Part shown: positions 1 through 6,447 of the stretch, one piece after another
Layout: each line of letters starts with the position of its first letter
How positions within the stretch are numbered: the stretch's first letter is position 1
Origin: Anaerolineaceae bacterium
GTDB lineage: Bacteria; Planctomycetota; Phycisphaerae; FEN-1346; JAACEH01
Assembly: GCA_011682595.1 (NCBI GenBank)
Contig: JAACEH010000016.1
Location: 1-12,024, forward strand
DNA: 12,024 bases
Direction: 5' to 3'
The notes under the pieces: generated by a model
The model's database searches: none
What the model saw: only the letters and a program-made list of their open reading frames with translations
Told to the model about the DNA's origin: nothing
Made by a program: the position numbers and the translations under genes

Positions 1-67
1 AGGGAGAACCTATGTCTTCTTGTCCGCTACGTCTACACGCCGGATCGCTCCGAAGCTCTTCGGGTCG

Positions 68-103
68 CACGGCCAGAGGCCGTGGGTTTAGCTCGTGCTA
101 AAC
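68..103. repeat. Two adjacent perfect hairpins, REP-like
   Basis: Positions 68-84 form a perfect 7-bp hairpin (CACGGCC, loop AGA, GGCCGTG). Immediately after it, 86-103 forms a second perfect 7-bp hairpin (GTTTAGC, loop TCGT, GCTAAAC). The second shares the core GCTCGTGCTA with the palindromes at 7339-7359 and 11286-11307 (reverse strand). The preceding TTCGGG followed by CACGGCC also recurs in the cluster at 11309-11327. The pairing is seen directly. Membership of a dispersed repeat family is inferred from only three sites in one window. Confidence 0.6.
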
Positions 104-140
104 ACGTACAAGGCGGGGTCACCATGCTACCCGGCTGGAG

Positions 141-180
141 AAAGAAAACAGGCGGCCTCGTTCGATAGAGGCCGCCCGTT
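141..180 (-). terminator. Intrinsic terminator downstream of the small lipoprotein gene
   Basis: A perfect 9-bp stem (151-159 GGCGGCCTC with 168-176 GAGGCCGCC, 8-nt loop) can extend by three more pairs beyond one mismatch. On the minus strand it is followed by TGTTTTCTTTC, a good U-rich tail. On the plus strand the tail is only CGTTT, so it is mainly a minus-strand terminator. It lies about 105 bases after the stop codon of the lipoprotein gene at 285-629. Confidence 0.75.
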
Positions 181-284
181 TCCAGATGCTGCCGAACAGC
201 GCCATCCCTCTCAGCGTTGTCGGCGCATCGTACTTTCAGGTTGTCACACAGCCGCAACACACGTCCGGCAACCGCCGGATGCGG

Positions 285-629
285 TCAGCGATACGAGGTG
301 CGGGTTTCTTCGCTCCAGGTTTGCTCCCGGTGATAACTCTGGCCCGGACGCCAATTGTCCTCGACCTCCCATACCCGGCGGCGGATGAATTGGGCGCGGT
401 AGTCCCAGATCATCAGCGGCTCTTCTTCGGCCTCGACACGAGCAAAGTACCCGAGATCCTCGCCGCCGGTCGGCAGGGCCGCAGGACCGAACATCTGCAC
501 GGAATCGCCCTGTACCGCAATCCGCGGCCAGGCTTCCTCCTCCTCCCTGACCACCTGCCCCCCCTGGCATCCGGCAACAACCAACGCTGCGATAACCAGG
601 GCCGTCGTCAATCTCCCTCTTCGCAACAT
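285..629 (-). CDS. Small orphan lipoprotein of unknown function
   Basis: This 114-residue protein is not one I recognise. Residues 1-21 are a classic lipoprotein signal: a basic start (MLRRGR), a hydrophobic stretch and the lipobox VVAG|C with Cys21, so it should be lipidated and membrane-anchored. The mature part is short, acidic after the cysteine (a run of four Glu near residues 29-32) and then rich in Trp, Tyr, Arg and Glu. No domain is evident. The start was chosen because GGAAGGGGAG lies just upstream of ATG 629. The same frame runs open to 782, but that extension would bury the signal peptide. A promoter with a perfect -10 lies at 768-796 and a terminator at 141-180, so it is probably monocistronic. 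The coding call rests on signal peptide, binding site and flanking signals, not on homology. Confidence 0.68.
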   Translation of the reverse strand: MLRRGRLTTALVIAALVVAGCQGGQVVREEEEAWPRIAVQGDSVQMFGPAALPTGGEDLGYFARVEAEEEPLMIWDYRAQFIRRRVWEVEDNWRPGQSYHREQTWSEETRTSYR

Positions 630-659
630 CGCTTCTCCCCTTCCAGCGGCGAAGTGAAA

Positions 660-690
660 GTGCGCCCGTCGGTCCTGACGGGGTGAGCAC
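660..690 (-). other. Hairpin in the 5' leader of the lipoprotein gene
   Basis: On the minus strand CCCGTC pairs with GACGGG across loop AGGACC. An outer GTGC/GCAC pair closes the structure around an internal loop. It sits about 30 bases before the lipoprotein ATG in the predicted leader (TSS about 761). No T tract follows, so it is not a terminator. It may affect mRNA stability or translation, but nothing in the sequence proves that. Confidence 0.35.
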
Positions 691-767
691 AAAACGGACT
701 TCCATGACGGCCCGCCCCTGCAGACGCCCGCAAGGATCGCCAATGTCAGTGACTTGCCACCACGTGA

Positions 768-796
768 ATTATAGCGCGCCATTTGCGGTCAGGCAA
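768..796 (-). promoter_or_regulatory. Sigma70-type promoter for the lipoprotein gene
   Basis: On the minus strand TTGCCT (791-796) and a perfect TATAAT (768-773) are separated by exactly 17 bases. Transcription would start near 761, giving a leader of roughly 130 bases before ATG 629. Confidence 0.65.
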
Positions 797-843
797 ACCG
801 ACCGCTCGGAAGGACCGAGGCAGGAACCGGCCATAATAAGTGT

Positions 844-874
844 GTTGGCCGATTTTCGGCGTGAATCGGCCAAC
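844..874. repeat. Perfect 11-bp inverted repeat
   Basis: GTTGGCCGATT (844-854) and AATCGGCCAAC (864-874) are perfect inverted copies with a 9-base loop. No T tract follows on either strand, so it is not a textbook intrinsic terminator. It lies between the cysE terminator and the lipoprotein promoter, about 48 bases upstream of the latter's -35. It could be a second transcription stop for cysE or a protein-binding site. Confidence 0.6.
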
Positions 875-916
875 TAACGCGGTCCGGGCAAGCTGGGAGG
901 CCTGGTCGCCACAGCG

Positions 917-957
917 AAAAACTCCCGCTAATTTTCTGCCGGTCGCCTGTGGGAGCC
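917..957 (-). terminator. Weak intrinsic terminator after cysE
   Basis: On the minus strand CTCCC (922-926 complement pairing with 951-955) forms a 5-bp stem with a long loop of 24 bases, followed by TTTTT. It begins only about 13 bases after the cysE stop codon. The short stem and large loop make it weak, but the position and T tract support it. Confidence 0.35.
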
Positions 958-969
958 TTATTTATTGCG

Positions 970-2046
970 TCATTTTGATTTGCGTTTCTTGCGCCGCCTC
1001 TTGGTGCGGACAACCAGTTTCGGCGTTTCGAGGGTGACGTACGTGTGCGGCGACACCGCACCGGTCAGCCAGACGTTGCCGCCGATGGTGCTGCCCTTGC
1101 CGACCACGGTGTTGCCGCCCAGGATGGTCGCCTGGGCGTAGATCGTCACATCGTCCTCAATCGTCGGGTGGCGTTTCTGTCCGCGGATCAGCTTCCCGCA
1201 GCCGTCGCGCGGGAAACTGAGCGCACCGAGCGTTACGCCCTGGTAGAGTTTGACGCGGTCGCCGATGATGGTTGTCTCGCCGATTACGACGCCGGTGCCG
1301 TGATCGATGAAGAACGACTTGCCGATCCTGGCCCCCGGATGAATGTCGATGCCGGAGACGGCGTGGGCGTACTCGGTCATCATTCGCGGCAACAGCGGCA
1401 CACCAAGTTCCCACAGTTCGTGGGCCAGCCGGTAGACGGAAATGGCCAGCATGCCCGGGTAGCTGAGAATGACCTCGGCGAACTCCCGTGCCGCCGGATC
1501 ACCGTCGATGGCAGCCTGCACGTCGAGGGCCAGGAGCTTTCGAATATCCGGAATCTTTTGCAGCACCTCCTGGGCGTTGGCCTCGGCCAGGCCGCGGCAA
1601 TGGCTGCACTCCGGGCCGACCTGTTCGCACTTGTGGCGGACGCTCCGGTAAATCTGCTCCGAGAGCATCCGGTAGAGCAGGTGCACCCGGTCGCCGATGT
1701 GGCAAGCCACGTTGTTGGGGCCGCAGCTCTTCTGGCCGAAGTACCCCGGATAGAAAACCTCTCGGGCCACCTCGACAATCTGGATGACGACTTCGCTTTC
1801 CGGCAGCACCGTCGCGTCGAGATGGCTGATCTCGGCCAGTGACTCGCACGAGTCGACAATTCGCTTGACGATCCGGGACAGCATGCTGCGGCGCTGCCCT
1901 TTGGTCGCGGACGATTTCAGCAACTCGGCTCCAACCCGTCCGCCGCGGGCCTCACACACAACAGGCGAACGCTTGCCGGCAGTTTTTCGTGCCCGCTTCG
2001 CTTTTGCCTTGGAAGCGGGTTTCTTGCCGCTTTTCTTACCGGCCAT
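970..2046 (-). CDS. cysE: Serine O-acetyltransferase, long form with basic tails
   Basis: This enzyme transfers acetyl from acetyl-CoA to L-serine, giving O-acetylserine, the first step of cysteine synthesis in the cytoplasm. The 358-residue protein has a helical N-terminal part (about 50-225) and a C-terminal left-handed beta-helix of hexapeptide repeats (about 235-340). Catalytic counterparts are visible: D234 in DIHPG, H249 in DHGTG and H293 in KRHPTI. The CoA-contact stretch VTLGALS is also present. It is longer than the E. coli enzyme (about 273 residues). Residues 1-28 are rich in Lys, Arg and Ala, and the C-terminus ends in an 11-residue Lys/Arg-rich run, so both ends are strongly basic. 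The N-terminal domain also has several cysteines (C108, C115, C140, C147, C150). ATG 2046 has GGGAGA 8 bases upstream. It lies 125 bases after the EF-G-like gene, with no strong promoter seen between them. Confidence 0.93.
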   Translation of the reverse strand: MAGKKSGKKPASKAKAKRARKTAGKRSPVVCEARGGRVGAELLKSSATKGQRRSMLSRIVKRIVDSCESLAEISHLDATVLPESEVVIQIVEVAREVFYPGYFGQKSCGPNNVACHIGDRVHLLYRMLSEQIYRSVRHKCEQVGPECSHCRGLAEANAQEVLQKIPDIRKLLALDVQAAIDGDPAAREFAEVILSYPGMLAISVYRLAHELWELGVPLLPRMMTEYAHAVSGIDIHPGARIGKSFFIDHGTGVVIGETTIIGDRVKLYQGVTLGALSFPRDGCGKLIRGQKRHPTIEDDVTIYAQATILGGNTVVGKGSTIGGNVWLTGAVSPHTYVTLETPKLVVRTKRRRKKRKSK

Positions 2047-2065
2047 GGCTCGGCTCTCCCATGAC

Positions 2066-2087
2066 GGCCGAAAGAAGCGCTTCGGCC
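2066..2087. repeat. Inverted repeat just upstream of cysE
   Basis: GGCCGAA (2066-2072) and TTCGGCC (2081-2087) are perfect 7-bp inverted arms with an 8-base loop, about 10 bases upstream of the cysE Shine-Dalgarno. The loop overlaps the self-complementary GAAGCGCTTC, so two foldings are possible. No good T tract follows on the minus strand. A role in cysE expression or in ending the upstream transcript is possible but unproven. Confidence 0.4.
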
Positions 2088-2101
2088 AAACGCTACTCAG
2101 C

Positions 2102-2128
2102 GCAGCTCCACTCTGCTTCCGGAGCCGC
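2102..2128 (-). terminator. Possible stem-loop after the EF-G-like gene
   Basis: On the minus strand GCGGCTCC pairs with GGAGCTGC over 8 bp (one G-T wobble) around an 11-base loop, 43 bases after the EF-G-like stop codon. The following sequence is not T-rich, so this is only a candidate transcript end or processing structure. Read-through into cysE remains possible. Confidence 0.25.
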
Positions 2129-2171
2129 TTTGGGCGATGATTTCAGCTTGACTGCAGAGGCGATGGTCCGA

Positions 2172-4223
2172 CTAGAACTCCCCACCTTCGGTTTTCTGAG
2201 CCTTGTGAGCAGCCACAATCTTCTGCATCACGTTATTCGGCACGGTCTCATAGTGGCTGAACTCCATGGTGTAGGAGCCCTGTCCGCCGGTCATGCTGCG
2301 CAGTTGCGTGTTGTAGACGGCCACCTCGGCCAGCGGGGCCGAGGCCTGGATGACCTGCATGCCGCCCGGCGCGGCGTCCAGACGGATGATCCTGCCGCGG
2401 CGGCTGTTCAAGTCACCGGTCACGTCGCCCATGAACGACGAGGGCACGACGATCTCGAGGTTGACGATCGGCTCCAGCAGCACCGGCTTGGCCTTCGAGA
2501 CGGCGTCCCTGAAAGCCTGCCGACCCGCTATCTTGAAGGCGATCTCCTTCGAGTCGACCGGATGGTGCTTGCCGTCATAGACAGAGACCTTGGCGTCCTG
2601 GAACGGGTAGCCGGCAATGACCCCTTCCTCCATAGCCTCGCGGATGCCCTTTTCGATGGCCGGCAGAAATTGCCCGGGAATGGAGCCGCCGAAGATGTCG
2701 TTGACGAACTCGAACCCGCTGTCGCGCTCCGTCGGTTCGATCCGCAGGTAAACCTCGCCGAACTGGCCCGCGCCGCCGGTCTGCTTCTTGTGGCGGTAGT
2801 GGCCTTCGGCTTTGCTGCTGATGGTCTCGCGGTAAGGAATCTTCGGCGGCTTGGTAGTGACCTCGACCTGGAACATTCGCTTCAGGCGACTGAGGACCGT
2901 GTTCAGGTGCATGTCGCCCAGACCGCTGACGACCAGTTCGTGCGTCTGGCGATCGCGGACCGCCTTCAGGGCCGGGTCCTGCTCGACCAGGCGAGTCAGG
3001 GCCGCAGAAATCTTCGTCTCGTCGCCGCGGCTCTTGGGTTCTACGGCCAGACTGTACATCGGTATCGGGAACTCTTCGGGCACGAGGGTCACCTGCTCGC
3101 CCTGCCAGACCGTGCGGCCAAGGGCCAGTTCCTCGATCTTGCTGGTGGCCACAATGTCGCCGGCCACGGCCTGGCCGATCGGCTCGTGGTCCTTGCCCTG
3201 CACGCGAAGCAACTGGGCAAAGCGCGAGTCCTTGCGCTCGTCACCGATGCGGGCCAGGCTGTCGGCAACCAGCGTGCCGCGATAGATTCGCAGAAAACCC
3301 AGTTTTCCGACGAACGGGTCACTGGTGATCTTGAAGATCCTGGCCACCAGCTTGCCCGCCGGGTCGGCCTCGATCCGGCGCTCCTCGGCCTCCTCGCCCT
3401 TGCCCTTGACGGCCTTGGCCTTCAGGCCTTCGGCCGGGCTGGGGAAGTAGTTGGCCATCGCCTCGAGCAGCTCTTCGGTCCCGATCTCGCCTCGGGCGCT
3501 GGTGAAGAACACGGGGATCAGCCCGCCGCCGACCATGGCCTTGGCAAAGGTGCCCCGGAGTTCCTCCTCGGAGATTTCCTGGTCGGCGAAGTAACGCTCC
3601 ATGAGCGCCTCGTCGGCTTCCATGATGGTCTCGACCAGGTCCTGGTGAGCCGTGGCCAGGTCCACCAGGGCGTCGCCTTCCTGGGTCTCGAACACATTGA
3701 CCACGCCCTTGAAATCCTGGCCCTGGCCCTGCGGGGCGGTCACCATCTTGCAGTGACTGCCGAAGGATTCCTGCAACTGGCCGAAGACCGACATCAGGTC
3801 CATGTTCTCGCCGTCGCACTTGTTGACCACGATGGCCATGGCCAGGCCGCGCTTGGCGGCCATGTCCCAGACCCGCCGGGTGTTGACCTCGATGCCGGCG
3901 GTCGCGTTGATCACCAGAAGGGCCGTCTCAACAGCCGACAGGCCGATGGCCACCTGGCCGATAAAGTCGGCGTAGCCGGGCGTGTCGATGATGTTGAGGT
4001 GCCGGTCCTTCCAGGCGGCGTGCAGCACGCTGGCGTCAACCGAGCTTTTGCGCAGTTTCTCCTCCTCGTCGAAGTCGCTGGTGCTTGTGCCGTCGTCGGG
4101 AGTCCCCAGCCGCGTGACCATGCCGGCCTTGTGCAACAGGGACTCGGCCAGCAGCGTCTTGCCGCTATGGCCGTGACCGATCAGGGCGACGTTCCGAATG
4201 TCGTGGGTCTTCAAACTTGCCAT
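2172..4223 (-). CDS. fusA: Elongation factor G-like GTPase (EF-G2 branch)
   Basis: This 683-residue translational GTPase is close to the usual EF-G length. The G domain shows G1 GHGHSGKT (16-23), G3 DTPGY (80-84) and G4 NKCD (134-137). Domains II-V follow, with domain IV carrying QTGGAGQFGEV and domain V ending in a GSYTMEFSHYE-type motif. Canonical EF-G moves tRNA and mRNA through the ribosome. Here the P-loop Asp is His19 and the catalytic His after DTPG is Tyr84, as in EF-G-like paralogs whose precise role is less clear. The switch I Thr appears to be Ser61. I chose ATG 4223 because GGAGGAACTC precedes it directly. The TTG at 4235 overlaps that ribosome binding site. It follows hisA by 69 bases and is probably the last gene of the run. 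A second, canonical fusA is expected elsewhere in the genome. Confidence 0.9.
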   Translation of the reverse strand: MASLKTHDIRNVALIGHGHSGKTLLAESLLHKAGMVTRLGTPDDGTSTSDFDEEEKLRKSSVDASVLHAAWKDRHLNIIDTPGYADFIGQVAIGLSAVETALLVINATAGIEVNTRRVWDMAAKRGLAMAIVVNKCDGENMDLMSVFGQLQESFGSHCKMVTAPQGQGQDFKGVVNVFETQEGDALVDLATAHQDLVETIMEADEALMERYFADQEISEEELRGTFAKAMVGGGLIPVFFTSARGEIGTEELLEAMANYFPSPAEGLKAKAVKGKGEEAEERRIEADPAGKLVARIFKITSDPFVGKLGFLRIYRGTLVADSLARIGDERKDSRFAQLLRVQGKDHEPIGQAVAGDIVATSKIEELALGRTVWQGEQVTLVPEEFPIPMYSLAVEPKSRGDETKISAALTRLVEQDPALKAVRDRQTHELVVSGLGDMHLNTVLSRLKRMFQVEVTTKPPKIPYRETISSKAEGHYRHKKQTGGAGQFGEVYLRIEPTERDSGFEFVNDIFGGSIPGQFLPAIEKGIREAMEEGVIAGYPFQDAKVSVYDGKHHPVDSKEIAFKIAGRQAFRDAVSKAKPVLLEPIVNLEIVVPSSFMGDVTGDLNSRRGRIIRLDAAPGGMQVIQASAPLAEVAVYNTQLRSMTGGQGSYTMEFSHYETVPNNVMQKIVAAHKAQKTEGGEF

Positions 4224-4292
4224 GAGTTCCTCCAAGGACCAATCTGCAATCTGTTCTTCTGTTGCCGCCGGCTTCGAAGCGGCCGCTCCCGC

Positions 4293-5012
4293 CTATCTGT
4301 CGCCTGCGACCTCGATAGCCGAGGCCAGGTCGATCGTTCCTTCGTAAAGGGCCCGGCCGATAATCATGCCGGCGATGGGCAACCGGGCCAGGGCCTCGAC
4401 GTCGCTCAGTTGTGACACGCCGCCGGAGGCCACTACGGGCACTCCGATAGCCTCGGCCAGCCGGCGGGTGGCCTCGATGTTGGGCCCTTTCATCACGCCG
4501 TCGCGGGCAATGTCGGTGTAGACGACCGCCGCCAGCGGCAGATCGCCCAACTGGATTGCATACTGTAACACATCCCGGGCGGTCGTTGCAAGCCATCCTC
4601 GGCTGGCCAGACGGCCATTCCTGGCGTCCAGGCCCAGAACGACCCGCCCGGGGTGCCTGTGGGCCACTTCGGCCAGCCATTCGGGCTCCTCGACCGCCCG
4701 GGTGCCCACGACCACCCGAGCCAGGCCGCCGGCCAGATAATCGGCCAGCGTCCGGCGGTCGCGAATGCCGCCGCCGAGTTCGATGGCCAGGCCGCTCTCG
4801 GCGGCGATGCGCAGCACCAGGTCGCGGTTGACGGGCTTACCTTCGCGGGCTCCGTCGAGATCGACCACGTGAATCCGCCGGGCGCCCTGCTCGACGAACC
4901 GCGCCGCCACGGCCACCGGGTCGGCGTCAAAGACGGTTTCGCGGTTGAAGTCGCCTTCGACCAGGCGGACACACCGCCCGCCGCGAATGTCGATTGCCGG
5001 CCAGATTTCCAT
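4293..5012 (-). CDS. hisA: ProFAR isomerase of histidine synthesis (HisA)
   Basis: HisA is the 1-(5-phosphoribosyl)-5-[(5-phosphoribosylamino)methylideneamino] imidazole-4-carboxamide isomerase, an Amadori rearrangement in histidine synthesis in the cytoplasm. The 239-residue protein is a complete TIM barrel of normal length. It starts MEIWPAIDIRGG with the catalytic Asp8; the second catalytic Asp is D129 in GLDARNG. Phosphate-binding glycine motifs are ELGGGIRD (78-85), VVGTRA (101-106), and VVASGGVS and IIGRALYEG near the end. ATG 5012 has only a weak GGAG or GAGAA upstream, but translation may be coupled: the hisH stop is 25 bases away. Its product is the substrate of HisF-HisH. HisF is not encoded in this window, so the his genes are only partly clustered. 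Confidence 0.95.
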   Translation of the reverse strand: MEIWPAIDIRGGRCVRLVEGDFNRETVFDADPVAVAARFVEQGARRIHVVDLDGAREGKPVNRDLVLRIAAESGLAIELGGGIRDRRTLADYLAGGLARVVVGTRAVEEPEWLAEVAHRHPGRVVLGLDARNGRLASRGWLATTARDVLQYAIQLGDLPLAAVVYTDIARDGVMKGPNIEATRRLAEAIGVPVVASGGVSQLSDVEALARLPIAGMIIGRALYEGTIDLASAIEVAGDR

Positions 5013-5037
5013 CGCTTTTCTCGCTCCGTCACGGTTC

Positions 5038-5667
5038 TCACATGGCCACGAAATTCCCGAGCATCTTCAGGCCCACGCCCTGGCTCTTCTCGGGATGAAA
5101 CTGGGTGGCCATGACGTTGTCGCGCCAGATGCTGCTGGTGAACTTGCCGCCGTACTCGGTTCGCGCGCTGATCGTCTGCTCGTCCTCGGGCTCAACCACG
5201 TAGCTGTGGACGAAGTAGACCTCGATCGGATCGACCAGCCCCTCGAATATCGGCGAGCGGCGAACCACCTCCAACTGGTTCCAGCCCATGTGCGGCACCT
5301 TCAGCGGCCGCCCCTCGGGACCGGCCATTCCTTCGGGCAGGGCGACGCACCGCCCGGGGAGAATGCCGAGCCCCTGGTGCCGGCCGTCCTCGAGACTGAC
5401 CTCCATCAGCAGTTGCAACCCCAGGCAGATGCCGAGGAACGGTTTGCCCGTGGCGATGAAGTCCTTGATGGCCTCATCCAGGCCGCGATCTTTAAGGGCG
5501 GCGATGGCGTCGCGAAAGGCCCCCACTCCCGGCACGACAATCTTGTCGGCCCGGGCCACCAGGTCGGCACGGTGCGTGATGCGGGTTTTGGCGCCGACCT
5601 TCTCCAGGCCCTTCTGCACACTGCGCAGATTGCCCATGCCGTAATCAACGATAACGATTTCTGCCAT
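5038..5667 (-). CDS. hisH: Imidazole glycerol phosphate synthase, glutaminase subunit HisH
   Basis: HisH hydrolyses glutamine and channels ammonia to HisF to form imidazole glycerol phosphate and AICAR. The 209-residue class I amidotransferase has the nucleophile Cys81 in GICLGLQ, and His191 and Glu193 in QFHPEKS completing the triad. The PGVGAF segment (46-51) lies at the oxyanion strand. Length is typical. The frame is open upstream to 5859, but that stretch lies antisense to the OmpA-like domain and shows no homology. Two adjacent ATGs (5670 and 5667) are both possible, with a weak GAGAAG before them; I use the second. The start is only 14 bases after the ompA-like stop, implying translational coupling, and hisA follows 25 bases downstream. 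Confidence 0.95.
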   Translation of the reverse strand: MAEIVIVDYGMGNLRSVQKGLEKVGAKTRITHRADLVARADKIVVPGVGAFRDAIAALKDRGLDEAIKDFIATGKPFLGICLGLQLLMEVSLEDGRHQGLGILPGRCVALPEGMAGPEGRPLKVPHMGWNQLEVVRRSPIFEGLVDPIEVYFVHSYVVEPEDEQTISARTEYGGKFTSSIWRDNVMATQFHPEKSQGVGLKMLGNFVAM

Positions 5668-5681
5668 CATTCTTCTCACGC

Positions 5682-6359
5682 TCAGCGGGCCATCACCACT
5701 ATCTCCACGCGGCGGTTGCCGGCCTTGCCGGCTGGACCCGAGTTGGCGCTCACCGGGCGATACTTGCCGAAGCCTGCCGCGTAAACATTCTTCGGATCGA
5801 CCCCCGCCTTGATCAACTGCCGCACGACGGTCAGGGCCCGCTCGCAGGAAAGCTGCCAATTGTCCTTCCAGCCGCTCTTGCGGATCGGGTCGCCGTCGGT
5901 ATGGCCCTCGACGCGAATCGTGCTGGTGGGATAGTCGCGTTTGATCCGGGCTGCGATGCGCGACAGCTCGGCGGCGCTGGCCTTCTTGAGGACGGCCTTG
6001 CCCGAGGTGAACGGATCGGCCAGGGTGAAAACCTTCTCGACTCCGGCCGGGCTTGCCGCCGGCGGCGGGGCGGGCGACCGAGTGGCGGGCTTGCTTTTCA
6101 GGCCGGCCAGATCCGCCTTGGCCAGGGCCGCTTCGTCCTTGGCGATTTTGGACTCGTTCTGCAACTGCGCCTTCTCGGCCTCGGCCTGGGCGGCTCGATT
6201 GCCGAGATCCTTGTTCTCCGCCTGGGCGTAGCGCAACCGCGTCTGAAGGTCGACCACCTGGGCCTTGAGCTGCTCTTCCTGGCAGCCCGCCAGAGCCGCA
6301 CTGACGACCATCAGGACCACCGATACCAGCACACCTTGCGATACACGTCTTGCTGTCAT
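5682..6359 (-). CDS. OmpA-family peptidoglycan-binding lipoprotein
   Basis: This 225-residue protein should be lipid-anchored and bind peptidoglycan noncovalently, linking membrane and wall. Residues 1-26 form a lipoprotein signal with lipobox LAG|C at Cys26. Residues about 28-90 are a charged, Ala-, Gln- and Glu-rich coiled-coil segment. Residues about 91-106 are a Pro/Ala linker. Residues about 109-225 are an OmpA_C/MotB-like domain with EGHTDGDPI (Asp155), NWQLSCERA and GKAGNRRVEI (Arg217), the positions that hold diaminopimelate in the family. ATG 6359 has AGGAG about 7 bases upstream; the longer open frame to 6413 would hide the signal. It resembles Pal or the periplasmic part of MotB, but lacks the MotB membrane helix and no motA or tol genes are nearby. 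It sits oddly between pilD and hisH, 14 bases before hisH. Confidence 0.88.
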   Translation of the reverse strand: MTARRVSQGVLVSVVLMVVSAALAGCQEEQLKAQVVDLQTRLRYAQAENKDLGNRAAQAEAEKAQLQNESKIAKDEAALAKADLAGLKSKPATRSPAPPPAASPAGVEKVFTLADPFTSGKAVLKKASAAELSRIAARIKRDYPTSTIRVEGHTDGDPIRKSGWKDNWQLSCERALTVVRQLIKAGVDPKNVYAAGFGKYRPVSANSGPAGKAGNRRVEIVVMAR

Positions 6360-6405
6360 GGTACTCTCCTTTCCCGACTGAGGGCCTTCACGCCACTTGT
6401 ATTCC

Positions 6406-6447
6406 ACCGGCACTAAAGTCAGTTCCTTGTCAGCCTCCTGTGCCGGT
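6406..6447. repeat. 8-bp inverted repeat spanning the pilD stop codon
   Basis: ACCGGCAC (6406-6413) and GTGCCGGT (6440-6447) are perfect inverted arms separated by 26 bases that include the pilD stop. No T tract follows on the minus strand. It could be an RNA structure at the pilD-ompA junction, or chance. Confidence 0.25.

Larger units (their letters stand above)
1..284. other. Left-edge intergenic stretch, no gene seen
   Basis: I find no convincing coding region here. Open frames on both strands lack a ribosome binding site and any recognisable protein pattern. The stretch holds two adjacent hairpins (68-84 and 86-103), a terminator (141-180) and a small 6-bp hairpin (264-279: TCCGGC, loop AACC, GCCGGA). 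It looks like 3' non-coding sequence of the lipoprotein gene plus a repeat element. No tRNA or other RNA gene was recognised. Confidence 0.6.
630..969. other. Intergenic region between cysE and the lipoprotein gene
   Basis: No gene is seen in these 340 bases. From right to left they hold a weak terminator just after the cysE stop (917-957), a perfect 11-bp inverted repeat (844-874), the lipoprotein promoter (768-796) and its leader with a hairpin (660-690). No tRNA, riboswitch or insertion sequence was recognised. Confidence 0.6.

Noticed and set aside
660..690. Plus-strand terminator
   Set aside because: The stem is followed by AAAAC on the plus strand and no plus-strand gene ends there.
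1989..4415. An 808-codon open frame on the plus strand
   Set aside because: It lies antisense to the EF-G-like gene in GC-rich DNA, where long antisense frames are common. It has no convincing ribosome binding site and no recognisable protein features.
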